A program made the translations under genes and the position numbers. 11,257 nucleotides of DNA, taken from contig JAGYNW010000048.1 of assembly GCA_018399915.1 (NCBI GenBank), positions 1 through 11,257 of the forward strand. Direction: 5' to 3'. The stretch is from Candidatus Omnitrophota bacterium (lineage in GTDB: Bacteria; Omnitrophota; Gorgyraeia; Zapsychrales; Zapsychraceae). Within the stretch, counting starts at the first letter, position 1. Each line of letters starts with the position of its first letter. A model generated the notes under the pieces. The model made no database searches, had not been told where the DNA came from, and saw only the letters and a program-made list of their open reading frames with translations. This document shows positions 1 through 7,503 of this stretch, piece after piece.

Positions 1-800
1 TTCGAGGAAGGCCGGCAATTCACTTCGTTGACTACCGGAGAATTGTTGTAGGACAAAATCCGCCGGAGCTTGCCGGCCGGGTGCAATTTGAGCGCCGATA
101 AAGTTACGACCAGTTCCGGCAACGAAGTCGCGATCGCCAAAAAGATGCTTCCCACAAACGTGTGCCCCAGCCCGGTGGTTTCCGCGATCACATCAGCGGA
201 TTGCGCTAAAAATATGGCGCCGCCGACGACAAAGGCAATAGAGATGAACAGCTTCTCAAAAATGACCGGGGTAGGCTCCTTGCTGGGGATCCCGATCTCC
301 CCGAACGGCTCTTTTTCCTCCTGACTGATCAAAGCAAGCTTGCGCATAAAAACAAAATAAAGGATCCCGATCGTCAGGGTTCCCAGGCTGAACGGTCCGA
401 TCCGGACCAGGGAAACATACAGGCCCGCGGTTATCTCAAGGACAACTATGCCGGTCAACAACACGGCAAAAATAGCTGCCGCGAAATGTATTCTTTTAAA
501 AGGAATATAATTTGTGACCGCACCCCGGCGATAAGCAAAATCCATCATGACAATGAGCATCGGATTGAAATTATTACTGCCCAAGACATTTCCCACCGCC
601 AAATCATCGGCATTGATCGAAATAACAGAAGCCAGAGAAGTAATCGCTTCCGGCAGAGAAGTAACAAACCCCAAAAGCACGATCCCGATCCAGGTCTTAC
701 CCCAATGGAATCTGTCACTAACGGCGTCTGCGCTTTTGGTTAGTTGAATGCCCGCAATAATGATAACGATCGCGCTAATGATAAATGTCGTCCAATACAT
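1..800 (-). CDS. Sodium/calcium exchanger family protein, 3' end disrupted or cut by window edge
   Basis: This is an inner-membrane cation antiporter of the CaCA (YrbG-like) family, expected to exchange Ca2+ for Na+ or H+. The frame is open from ATG at 800 to the window edge (266 codons seen). Alpha-1 is clear: GFVTSLPEA at residues 44-52 followed by GNVLGSNNFN at 70-79. A second half begins with helices near 183-200, and alpha-2 starts with LAIATSLPELVVTLSALKL at 221-239. The expected GNxxGSN half of alpha-2 is missing. After residue 239 the frame enters a palindromic element and encodes unrelated residues (HPAGKLRRILSYNN onward). The start is 7 nt after the stop of the upstream small membrane gene, with AGGG in the gap, so the two are probably co-transcribed and translationally coupled. 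The family assignment is firm. A working exchanger is doubtful in this form, because alpha-2 supplies half of the ion-binding site. Confidence 0.85.
   Translation of the reverse strand, partial: MYWTTFIISAIVIIIAGIQLTKSADAVSDRFHWGKTWIGIVLLGFVTSLPEAITSLASVISINADDLAVGNVLGSNNFNPMLIVMMDFAYRRGAVTNYIPFKRIHFAAAIFAVLLTGIVVLEITAGLYVSLVRIGPFSLGTLTIGILYFVFMRKLALISQEEKEPFGEIGIPSKEPTPVIFEKLFISIAFVVGGAIFLAQSADVIAETTGLGHTFVGSIFLAIATSLPELVVTLSALKLHPAGKLRRILSYNNSPVVNEVNCRPSS
10..78. repeat. Palindromic element, candidate dispersed repeat inside the exchanger gene
   Basis: Nine-base perfect inverted ends (GGCCGGCAA at 10-18 and TTGCCGGCC at 70-78) enclose a second inverted pair, CAATTC at 16-21 and GAATTG at 40-45, and a short TTGT/ACAA stem near 45-56. 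The element begins just where the exchanger stops resembling its family, has no stop codon in the exchanger frame, and sits at the window edge. All of this fits a small mobile or REP-like dispersed palindrome that can be read through. Only one copy is visible, so its repetitive nature is inferred. It lacks recognisable integron attC core sites. Confidence 0.5.
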
Positions 801-807
801 AATCCCT

Positions 808-1002
808 TTATTTCCGATTGTTCAATATATAAAGCATGACCATCCCGGCCAAGGCAAAAGCCAGCCCCAAAAAACCCCGGAAAAACCCGACGACATCCGG
901 CCACCAGGCCAGAATCAAAGTTATGCCTAAAAGCAAAACAAACACGGCGCTAAGGTACATCAAAAATTTTTTATAACTGCTGCTTTCTTTTTTTGTTGTC
1001 AT
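808..1002 (-). CDS. Small two-helix membrane protein of unknown function (64 aa)
   Basis: I do not recognise this family. The N-terminus is short, polar and Lys/Ser-rich (MTTKKESSSYKK). Two hydrophobic segments follow at about residues 13-33 and 39-59, joined by a WWPDV turn, and the protein ends in the basic tail NNRK. It is probably a small inner-membrane protein with both ends in the cytoplasm (positive flanks). A GGGGAAG ribosome binding site lies about 3 nt before the ATG. The exchanger gene starts 7 nt after its stop, and the acyltransferase gene ends 68 nt upstream. That makes it likely to be expressed with the exchanger, perhaps as an accessory subunit, but no sequence evidence gives it a function. 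The compact reading frame, good ribosome binding site and tight spacing support it as a real gene. Confidence 0.7.
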   Translation of the reverse strand: MTTKKESSSYKKFLMYLSAVFVLLLGITLILAWWPDVVGFFRGFLGLAFALAGMVMLYILNNRK

Positions 1003-1070
1003 GTCTTCCCCACTTCTTGCTTTTAATTTAAAATGGAAACCGCGTTGCGCAAAGCCATCCCGCTTATACT

Positions 1071-1991
1071 TTACGTATTATGGGCGCTGGGCCGGGTCTT
1101 CCAACGTTCATGGAACCATCCCCATTCATGCGGATACTTACGGATATATTCTTCAATGATGTTGGTAATCTTAGAAGTCGTCAGAAAAATGGTTTCTTTT
1201 TTGTCTTTGCCTTGTACTAATGCTAACGGCTTTTCAATGATTACCTTATTATGGTCCCTATCCGTACGGATAATAAACATCGGAAGAATCGCGGCATTTG
1301 CCCTCTCCGCGAAAATAATCGGTCCTGTGGCAGTAGCGGCTTTTCGGCCAAAAAAATCGACAAAAACACCTTTCCCGTTTCCGAAATTCTGGTCAAGCGG
1401 CACAAATAAAATCCCGTTATCTTTTAACGCCTTAAAGGAATCCCGAACGCATTGGGTCCGGGGGATCGCATAAACTGTGTTTAATTTACACTCTTGCCTC
1501 TTTTGGACCAAAAATTCCTCCATCTTTTTGTCTCTCACCGGGCGAATAATCGAACTGACTTTATACCCTTTTTGGCCCAATGCCATCATCATTAACGGAA
1601 AATTGCCGAAATGCGCAGTTACCGCGACCACACCATTACCTTTAGCCAGCGCCTGCTCAAGATTTTCGATCCCCTCAAGAGTCACAATATTCTTCACCAT
1701 GCGCGGGTTAGCCATAGAGTACAGCAACTCGACCATCGCGTAGCCGAAATTCTTAAAACACTTTTTTGTGATCTGCCGGATTTCTTGTTCTGATTTTTCC
1801 TGCCCAAAGGCAATTTGGAGGCTTTCCTTGGCAACCCTTTTATGACGAATCAAAAAAGGAAAAGCAACAGCCATAAGCGCATTGGAAATAAACTTTACTA
1901 AAAAATACGGCAGGTATTTATATACAGCGAAGGAAATAAACATTGCTTTCCTGGCCAAGGCCCTTTGCATTCTTTTTATCTTTTTTTTCAT
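1071..1991 (-). CDS. HtrB/LpxL-like lysophospholipid (lipid A-type) acyltransferase
   Basis: This 306-residue protein has the usual length for the LpxL/HtrB/LpxM family, which transfers secondary acyl chains onto lipid A precursors at the cytoplasmic face of the inner membrane. It has a basic N-terminus and a hydrophobic anchor at about residues 17-48. The acyltransferase motif TAHFGNFP lies at 125-132, with catalytic His127. LDQNFG is at 199-204, the FFGRKAAT substrate loop at 213-220, and the family's C-terminal signature PHEWGWFHERWKTRP at 287-301. The family motif is HX4(D/E), but position 132 is Pro, so the usual acidic partner of the His is absent from its normal place. The gene follows the receiver-domain gene by 44 nt and has no strong linear ribosome binding site. 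A perfect hairpin lies just upstream. The exact acceptor (lipid A or another glycolipid) cannot be told from sequence. Confidence 0.85.
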   Translation of the reverse strand: MKKKIKRMQRALARKAMFISFAVYKYLPYFLVKFISNALMAVAFPFLIRHKRVAKESLQIAFGQEKSEQEIRQITKKCFKNFGYAMVELLYSMANPRMVKNIVTLEGIENLEQALAKGNGVVAVTAHFGNFPLMMMALGQKGYKVSSIIRPVRDKKMEEFLVQKRQECKLNTVYAIPRTQCVRDSFKALKDNGILFVPLDQNFGNGKGVFVDFFGRKAATATGPIIFAERANAAILPMFIIRTDRDHNKVIIEKPLALVQGKDKKETIFLTTSKITNIIEEYIRKYPHEWGWFHERWKTRPSAHNT

Positions 1992-2003
1992 GATAATGAT
2001 TCT

Positions 2004-2025
2004 TTGAGGAAAGGATCTTCCTCAA
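2004..2025 (-). other. 8-bp perfect hairpin before the acyltransferase start
   Basis: TTCCTCAA at 2018-2025 and TTGAGGAA at 2004-2011 (plus-strand coordinates) form a perfect 8-bp inverted repeat with a 6-nt loop in the 44-nt gap between the receiver-domain gene and the acyltransferase gene. On the transcript, its first arm contains a GAGGA Shine-Dalgarno-like sequence paired with TCCTC. No U-run follows on the minus strand, so it is not a typical terminator there. It could affect translation or mRNA stability. Confidence 0.4.
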
Positions 2026-2035
2026 TCTTCCCTTT

Positions 2036-2767
2036 TTATTTCGTGTGTTCAAGAATTTTTTGTACTGTCGCGACCAGGACATTCGCGTTTACCGGTTTGG
2101 TCAAATGCGCTTCCGCCCCGGCTTCAATTTCAGCAGCAACATCATCCTGGGAATCCTTGGCCGTCAGGAACAAGACCGGAATATGTTTGGTCGCCTCACT
2201 TGTCTTCAATCGTCTACAGACTTCCCGGCCCTTGATGCCCGGCAGGATAACATCCAGGATGATCAGGTCAGGTTTTTGATTTTCCGCGATCTGCAGACCT
2301 TCCTCCCCGGAAACCGCCGTTAAAACAGAATACCGTTGACGGGTTAAGATAGGCCTTACGGTCTTGATCAAGGCCTCATCATCATCAACCACCAAAATGC
2401 TCTGCCAATTCCCATGCGGGCCATCCTGAAAATAGACCTTTGTGGCATCCCTGGAGAAAAACAGGACCACAATAATACTCATAAAAACATAACTAATAGG
2501 AATAGATTGTTCCATGGGTACGAAAAACCTCAAAAAATAAATACCTGTCAAAATGCTTACCGATACGAGCAATAAACGCCCCCAATCTTTTCCCAACGTC
2601 ACAGCGGTTGCGCCAATGAATAACAAACCAAAAAAGAACGTCAATATCAAAGAATGCGTTTGATATTCAGCCACCTTTATAAACTGGTAATAAACCGCGG
2701 CCGAGACTGCATACAGGACCATCAGACCTATCCCGATAACCTTAATATCAGAAATTCTTTTATCCAT
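2036..2767 (-). CDS. Membrane-anchored receiver (REC) domain protein, no output domain
   Basis: This is a 243-residue protein with two parts. Residues 9-104 hold about four transmembrane helices (roughly 9-30, 39-58, 64-83 and 88-104). Residues 122-240 form a complete CheY-type receiver domain: acidic pocket D128/D129, phospho-acceptor D172 (LDVILPG), T202 (LTA) and K224 (LTKP). All catalytic residues are present, so it should accept phosphate from a histidine kinase. No DNA-binding, enzymatic or other output domain follows, and no kinase is encoded nearby, so its signalling partner is unknown. The start has a very strong ribosome binding site (GGGGGAGGA) about 4 nt before the ATG, preceded by an AT-rich 69-nt gap after lnt that could hold a promoter. 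Placing the membrane part before the receiver is unusual; most membrane-bound receivers follow a kinase core. The function is unknown beyond phospho-signalling at the inner membrane. Confidence 0.85.
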   Translation of the reverse strand: MDKRISDIKVIGIGLMVLYAVSAAVYYQFIKVAEYQTHSLILTFFFGLLFIGATAVTLGKDWGRLLLVSVSILTGIYFLRFFVPMEQSIPISYVFMSIIVVLFFSRDATKVYFQDGPHGNWQSILVVDDDEALIKTVRPILTRQRYSVLTAVSGEEGLQIAENQKPDLIILDVILPGIKGREVCRRLKTSEATKHIPVLFLTAKDSQDDVAAEIEAGAEAHLTKPVNANVLVATVQKILEHTK

Positions 2768-2836
2768 GAAGTCCTCCCCCTTTTTATTTATAAATAATAT
2801 TAATAGACTTAAGTATATAATAACGCAATTTACCGC

Positions 2837-4402
2837 TTATCCCACTACATTTTCCTTTTTCTGAAAAACCGTTCTCAGCACACCACAAGCCAGAAGAAAC
2901 CCGCAAAACGCAACCCAAAGATCGCCCCTCCTGGCATAAAAAGATTGTTGGGCGCTGATATAAAGCGTATTGACGGCATATCCTTCAACAAAGGTCAGAT
3001 CATCACGCGCGTCTCCTTGGCTGACCTGATCATAGATCCTTCCCAAGGGATCGATAAAACAACTAATACCGGTATTTGCGGCCCGGATCAATGTCCGGCG
3101 TGTTTCTACGGAACGGAAAACCGAAGAAGCCAAATGCAAAAAAGGCGCCTTGGTATCTTTGAACCAGGCATCATTGGTAATATTGATCAAAAATTCCGCT
3201 CCATCACTGACAAACCGCCGGGCGATCGCGGGCACCGAATCTTCAAAACAGATCTGCACGGCAAAGGCCTGGCCCGGTTGGGCCTGGCTGGTCAACCCCT
3301 TAAAGATCTTATACTCTTTCCCACTGGAAAAATCACCGATCGGAATAATCGAGGAAATAAACGGAAGCTGTTTGCGCAAAGGGATGAACTCCCCGAAGGG
3401 GACTAAATGAAGTTTACGGTATTTTTCAATAAGCTCACCTTGAGCCGAAAATAAAAACGCGACATTATAATAATTTGTGCCTGCCTTCTCCACCGTACCT
3501 AACAATAAAGGCCGACCTATCTTGGCGACAAGCTCCTGGACACGCGTCAAATAGGTATCATCAACATTAACGTATCCCGGCAAACTGGTTTCCGGCCACA
3601 CGACCAGGTCCGGGCGCGCTTCAAGAGCCTTTTCAGTCAATCTTGCGTATTGCGCGTAATTCGCGTCCCACAACGCCGGACTGAGTTTGTCTTTCTGGGC
3701 AATATTGCCCTGGATCAAAGCAACTTTGATACCCGGAACAAACCGCTTGGGATACGTGCGCAAACACCAAAACCCATAACCGAATACAAGCCCGGTCACA
3801 ACAACCATAATGAGGCCCGCAAGTGCCAAGCCCTGAGGCCTTTGTGGCCTGACGAGGCTTTCCTTCACAAACACGTTGGCCATCATCACAAAAAAGGAAA
3901 CGCCCCACATGCCGGTCATATCCGCGATCTGGATCAAGGGTAACCACCCTGATTGACTGTGGCACAAACTCCCCCAGCCAAAACCGGAAAGAAACGTGCC
4001 ACGGATATACTCCAAAACGACCCAGGCCGCGGGAAGCACGCCTAACTTTAAAACAATACTCTTTTGGCTGAAGAACCGGTATCCCAATCCCCACACCGCG
4101 AAATACAGAGATAAATAGGAAACCAAAGCGATCATGCCGAAAACCGTCAGGATCTCCGGGGGCACAAGCATAATCCAGTAAAAAATACCGACAAAAAAAA
4201 GCCAACCGCAAAAGTAGCTCAAGCGGAAAGCTTGCTTATAACTTTTCCCGTCCAAAGCGAACATCAAAGGAACAAAGGCGACAAAAGCGAGAAACGAAAG
4301 CTGCATCCGTGGAAACGAAAAAACAAGCAGCAAGGCAGAAACAACACAAAGGCAGTAATCCCGAATTCGCCCAGTAAAAAATTTTTTGTTCATAAGTGCC
4401 AT
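2837..4402 (-). CDS. lnt: Apolipoprotein N-acyltransferase
   Basis: Lnt adds the third acyl chain, taken from a phospholipid, to the N-terminal cysteine of outer-membrane lipoproteins. It acts in the inner membrane with its active site facing the periplasm. Residues below are counted from ATG 4402 (521 aa). The N-terminal half is strongly hydrophobic with about seven segments to residue 215. A nitrilase-fold domain then runs from about 226 to 480 and carries the full catalytic triad: E271 (WPETSLPG), K330 (YRKLHLVPFGEF) and C385 (QICFED). A last hydrophobic helix follows near 497-512. The frame is open upstream to 4468, but that would overlap the secA end. ATG 4402 (or 4393) starts just after the secA stop at 4413 and gives the family length. 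No strong ribosome binding site is visible, so translation may depend on coupling to secA. Identification is secure. Confidence 0.95.
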   Translation of the reverse strand: MALMNKKFFTGRIRDYCLCVVSALLLVFSFPRMQLSFLAFVAFVPLMFALDGKSYKQAFRLSYFCGWLFFVGIFYWIMLVPPEILTVFGMIALVSYLSLYFAVWGLGYRFFSQKSIVLKLGVLPAAWVVLEYIRGTFLSGFGWGSLCHSQSGWLPLIQIADMTGMWGVSFFVMMANVFVKESLVRPQRPQGLALAGLIMVVVTGLVFGYGFWCLRTYPKRFVPGIKVALIQGNIAQKDKLSPALWDANYAQYARLTEKALEARPDLVVWPETSLPGYVNVDDTYLTRVQELVAKIGRPLLLGTVEKAGTNYYNVAFLFSAQGELIEKYRKLHLVPFGEFIPLRKQLPFISSIIPIGDFSSGKEYKIFKGLTSQAQPGQAFAVQICFEDSVPAIARRFVSDGAEFLINITNDAWFKDTKAPFLHLASSVFRSVETRRTLIRAANTGISCFIDPLGRIYDQVSQGDARDDLTFVEGYAVNTLYISAQQSFYARRGDLWVAFCGFLLACGVLRTVFQKKENVVG

Positions 4403-4412
4403 CAATTTTTGA

Positions 4413-7400
4413 TTACTTGCCGCAACATTTTTTATATTTTTTACCGCTGCCACAGGGACAAGGGTCATTACGTCCGACTTTGGGCCCGCTTTTGCGTAAG
4501 GGCTCCGGACTGGATCGATCTGACGCGCCGGGCTGGCCGGCTGAAGAAGCGTTGGACCCGCCCCCTAACATCGCTCCGGCGGCCTGGGCATTCTGACGGG
4601 CCGCAGCCATGCCTGAGACCTCATTATGCACCAGATTCTGAGGAAGTGAACTAAAAACCCCCCGGGGCTGCCGTTGAAGCTGTTCAGAGGAAGCCGGCTG
4701 GATCTTAAAGATCAATTCAGCAACCTCCTGGTTGATGGATGAATACATCATCTGGAACATCTCAAATCCTTCTTTTTTGTATTCCAAAAGGGGATCCCTT
4801 TGCCCGTAGGAACGCAGGCCTACCCCGCCTTTCAACTGGTCCATGGCATAAAGATGATCCTTCCACTTTGAATCAATGGTATGTAACAATAACATCCTTT
4901 CCAGATGCCGCAAATGTTCGGCGCCGATCTCCTCTTCCTTTTGCGCATAAAGGGCCTTCAAACCCTCTAAGACCAGGGCGATCAATTCCTCACGCGGCAT
5001 AGCGAGCAATTTCTCTTTTTGCGCATCCGTGTCCGGATCCAGGAGTTCAAAATGAAAATTGGCCTGCAGATAAGAACGCAACCCTTCGAAATCAAAAGTC
5101 CCTTCCTCTGTCAGCGCGGATAAATACTGATCAAGCACACCGTATACAAGGTCCTCGATCGCTTCGAAAATATAATCTTTGACGTTTTCCCGTTCCAAGA
5201 CCGTGCGCCGCATGTCATAAATGACCTCACGCTGTTTGTTCATAACATTATCGAACTCAAGCAAATGTTTACGGATCTCAAAATTATGCCCCTCCACCTT
5301 GCGTTGCGCGCTCTCGATGGCGCGGGATAACCAGGGATGTTCCAAAACCTGGCCTTCCTCCATCCCCATTTTATCCATGATCGACATCAATTTATCTGAG
5401 GCGAAGAGCCGCATCAGGTCATCTTCCAAAGACACGTAAAAACGGGAAGACCCCGGGTCACCCTGACGCCCCTGACGGCCCCGCAGCTGATTATCGATCC
5501 GCCGGGATTCATGGCGTTCCGTCCCCAAAACATGTAGGCCGCCTTCAGCGACAACCTTTTCATGTTCCTCTTTACACTGCGCCTGAAATTGCTTAATAAA
5601 CTTTGCTACCAAGGCGTCGGTCTCCTCCGCTTCTGCCGGTTCCCCGTCTTTTTTCTCTTTCGCTTTTTGTTCGACTAAATTTTTGGCAAGGTATTCCGCG
5701 TTCCCTCCAAGCACAATATCGGTTCCCCGTCCGGCCATATTGGTCGCGATCGTGACCGCCTTGAAACGGCCGGCTTGAGCGATAATATGCGCCTCCTGTT
5801 CATGGTACTTGGCGTTCAGAACCTGGTGGGCGATCCCTTTTTGCTTAAGCAGCTGGGACAATAATTCCGATTTCTCAATGGAAATGGTCCCTACCAAAAC
5901 AGGCTGCCCCCGGGTGTAACAATCTTCAATATCCTCGATCACCGCGTTAAATTTTTCCTTGAGGCTGCGGTAAACGCTATCCGGGTAATTCTTTCTTTGC
6001 AACTTTTTGTTGGTCGGAACTACGACGCAATCCAGATCGTAGATCTCCTTGAATTCCGTAGCCTCCGTATTGGCCGTACCCGTCATACCTGAAAGCTTCT
6101 CGTATAACCGGAAATAATTCTGGAACGTGATCGTTGCCAGGGTTTGGTTCTCCCGTTCGATCTTGATTCCCTCGCGCGCCTCAACCGCTTGATGCAGCCC
6201 GTCCGACCACCGGCGCCCGGGCATCAAGCGTCCGGTAAACTCATCGACGATAATGACCTCTCCATCCTTAACGACATAATCGACATCGGCCCTGAAAAAT
6301 TCTTTAGCCTTAAGGGCCTGAATGATATGATGCCGGTACTCGATCGTCTCCATATCATGCAGATTATCAATGCCGAACAATTCCGCGGCTTTGGCCTCGC
6401 CCTCCTCTGTCATAGAAATGGATTTGGCTTTCTCGTCAGCGAGATAATCATACCCTTCGGAAAGGTCTATCTCTTTATGCTTGGCTTCGATCTCATCTTT
6501 CTCGGTTACACGACGGCCTTTGAGTTTTTTGATGATCTCATTGGCGCGGTAATATTTATCCGTGGATTGCTCCGCCGGCCCGGATATAATCAAAGGCGTC
6601 CTGGCCTCATCGACCAGGATACTGTCCACCTCGTCGACAATGGCAAAATGATGTGGCCGCTGAACCATATCCCCTTTAAAATTGACCATGTTATCGCGCA
6701 AATAATCAAACCCGAACTCATTATTGGTTCCGTAAGTGATATCACAATTGTACTCCACCTGCCTTTCCTGGGGGTCCATGTCATGCAGAATGACGCCGAC
6801 ACTCAATCCCAAAAACCGGAAGATCGGCCCCATCCACTCCATATCACGTTTAGCCAAATAATCGTTAACGGTTACGATGTGCACGCCTTCGCCTGTCAGG
6901 GCATTAAGATACGCCGCTAAAGTCGCAACCAGAGTTTTTCCCTCACCGGTGGTCATCTCGGCAATGTTCCCTTTATTGAGAACCATACCGCCGATCATCT
7001 GCACGTCATAATGCCGCATGGATAAAACACGCTTACCGACTTCTCTGACCACCGCGAAAGCCTCGGCAAGAATAGAATCAAGAAAATCGTTCTTTACCTT
7101 TTTAAAATCCGCCTGCGCCTTTTCGATACTGATCGTCAGTTCATCCTTTTCCTGATGCGCGGCCGTATCCGTGTATTCCTTGCGTAAAGTTTCCAACCGT
7201 TGTTTTTGCTCTTTGATAGCCTCGAAATACTGCTCCCGGAATTGTTGCGTCTTGGCCTTGATCTGATCATCTGGCAATTTTTCCATTTGCGATTCCAGCG
7301 CGTTGATCTGAGAGACCTTGGCGCTCATCTGCTTTAAGACCTTTACCGAAGGCAAAGGAAGATCCTCCGGCACATGGATACTGACCTTGGGATCCAGCTG

Positions 7401-7457
7401 ATCGATAAATTTTTGTGCTCTCCTGATAACATTTTTTCTAATTAAAAAATCAAACAT
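4413..7457 (-). CDS. secA: Preprotein translocase motor ATPase SecA
   Basis: SecA drives protein export through SecYEG by ATP hydrolysis at the cytoplasmic membrane. The 1014-residue protein shows Walker A TTGEGKT (169-175), the DEVDSILVDEAR Walker B region (275-286), the preprotein-binding domain leading to DEFTGRLMPGRRWSDG, the second nucleotide-binding domain with AGRGTDIVLGG and QLRGRQGRQGDPG, and the IDSKWKDHL scaffold helix. It ends in a Ser/Gly/Pro-rich linker and a zinc-binding SEC-C tail, CPCGSGKKYKKCC (Cys1000, 1002, 1011, 1012). It is longer than E. coli SecA before Walker A: about 25 extra residues at the N-terminus and a charged, probably coiled-coil insert at about 78-124, between the KAKTQQFRE helix and AEAFAVVRE. 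The ribosome binding site AAAGGA lies about 8 nt before the ATG. It follows prfB by 46 nt and is probably in the same operon, with lnt directly downstream. Confidence 0.98.
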   Translation of the reverse strand: MFDFLIRKNVIRRAQKFIDQLDPKVSIHVPEDLPLPSVKVLKQMSAKVSQINALESQMEKLPDDQIKAKTQQFREQYFEAIKEQKQRLETLRKEYTDTAAHQEKDELTISIEKAQADFKKVKNDFLDSILAEAFAVVREVGKRVLSMRHYDVQMIGGMVLNKGNIAEMTTGEGKTLVATLAAYLNALTGEGVHIVTVNDYLAKRDMEWMGPIFRFLGLSVGVILHDMDPQERQVEYNCDITYGTNNEFGFDYLRDNMVNFKGDMVQRPHHFAIVDEVDSILVDEARTPLIISGPAEQSTDKYYRANEIIKKLKGRRVTEKDEIEAKHKEIDLSEGYDYLADEKAKSISMTEEGEAKAAELFGIDNLHDMETIEYRHHIIQALKAKEFFRADVDYVVKDGEVIIVDEFTGRLMPGRRWSDGLHQAVEAREGIKIERENQTLATITFQNYFRLYEKLSGMTGTANTEATEFKEIYDLDCVVVPTNKKLQRKNYPDSVYRSLKEKFNAVIEDIEDCYTRGQPVLVGTISIEKSELLSQLLKQKGIAHQVLNAKYHEQEAHIIAQAGRFKAVTIATNMAGRGTDIVLGGNAEYLAKNLVEQKAKEKKDGEPAEAEETDALVAKFIKQFQAQCKEEHEKVVAEGGLHVLGTERHESRRIDNQLRGRQGRQGDPGSSRFYVSLEDDLMRLFASDKLMSIMDKMGMEEGQVLEHPWLSRAIESAQRKVEGHNFEIRKHLLEFDNVMNKQREVIYDMRRTVLERENVKDYIFEAIEDLVYGVLDQYLSALTEEGTFDFEGLRSYLQANFHFELLDPDTDAQKEKLLAMPREELIALVLEGLKALYAQKEEEIGAEHLRHLERMLLLHTIDSKWKDHLYAMDQLKGGVGLRSYGQRDPLLEYKKEGFEMFQMMYSSINQEVAELIFKIQPASSEQLQRQPRGVFSSLPQNLVHNEVSGMAAARQNAQAAGAMLGGGSNASSAGQPGASDRSSPEPLRKSGPKVGRNDPCPCGSGKKYKKCCGK

Positions 7458-7475
7458 AATTTTTTTCCTTTATAC

Positions 7476-7489
7476 GTTGCCCGGGCAAC
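7476..7489. other. 14-bp perfect palindrome between prfB and secA
   Basis: GTTGCCCGGGCAAC is a perfect palindrome in the 46-nt gap between the prfB stop and the secA start, about 11 nt upstream of the secA ribosome binding site. It could be a protein-binding site or a small mRNA hairpin. No U-run follows on either strand, so it is not an intrinsic terminator. Its role is unknown. Confidence 0.35.
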
Positions 7490-7503
7490 CCTGTATTTCT
7501 CTA

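Noticed and set aside
10..78. Integron attC site as an explanation for the palindrome at the left edge
   Set aside because: No RYYYAAC/GTTRRRY core pair could be found at its ends, and no integrase or gene cassette is visible.
1033..1058. Possible terminator hairpin after the acyltransferase gene (ATGG/CCAT with inner GCG/CGC)
   Set aside because: The stem is short and interrupted by unpaired bases, and only four Ts follow, which is too weak to call.
1033..1473. 146-codon plus-strand frame opposite the acyltransferase
   Set aside because: It mirrors the conserved C-terminal signature of the acyltransferase and has no supporting features.
2945..3406. 153-codon plus-strand frame opposite lnt
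   Set aside because: It overlaps the Lnt nitrilase domain, including two of its catalytic residues, and has no family-like motifs or clear ribosome binding site.
3633..4211. 192-codon minus-strand frame inside lnt
   Set aside because: It is an alternative frame within lnt, whose own frame carries the catalytic triad and membrane helices.
4403..4468. Upstream extension of lnt to ATG 4468
   Set aside because: It would overlap the zinc-binding tail of secA by 56 nt and add residues not typical of Lnt; ATG 4402 or 4393 fits better.
6144..6920. 258-codon open frame on the plus strand opposite secA
   Set aside because: It is fully antisense to conserved secA motifs and its translation shows no recognisable domain. 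Long antisense frames are common opposite well-conserved genes.
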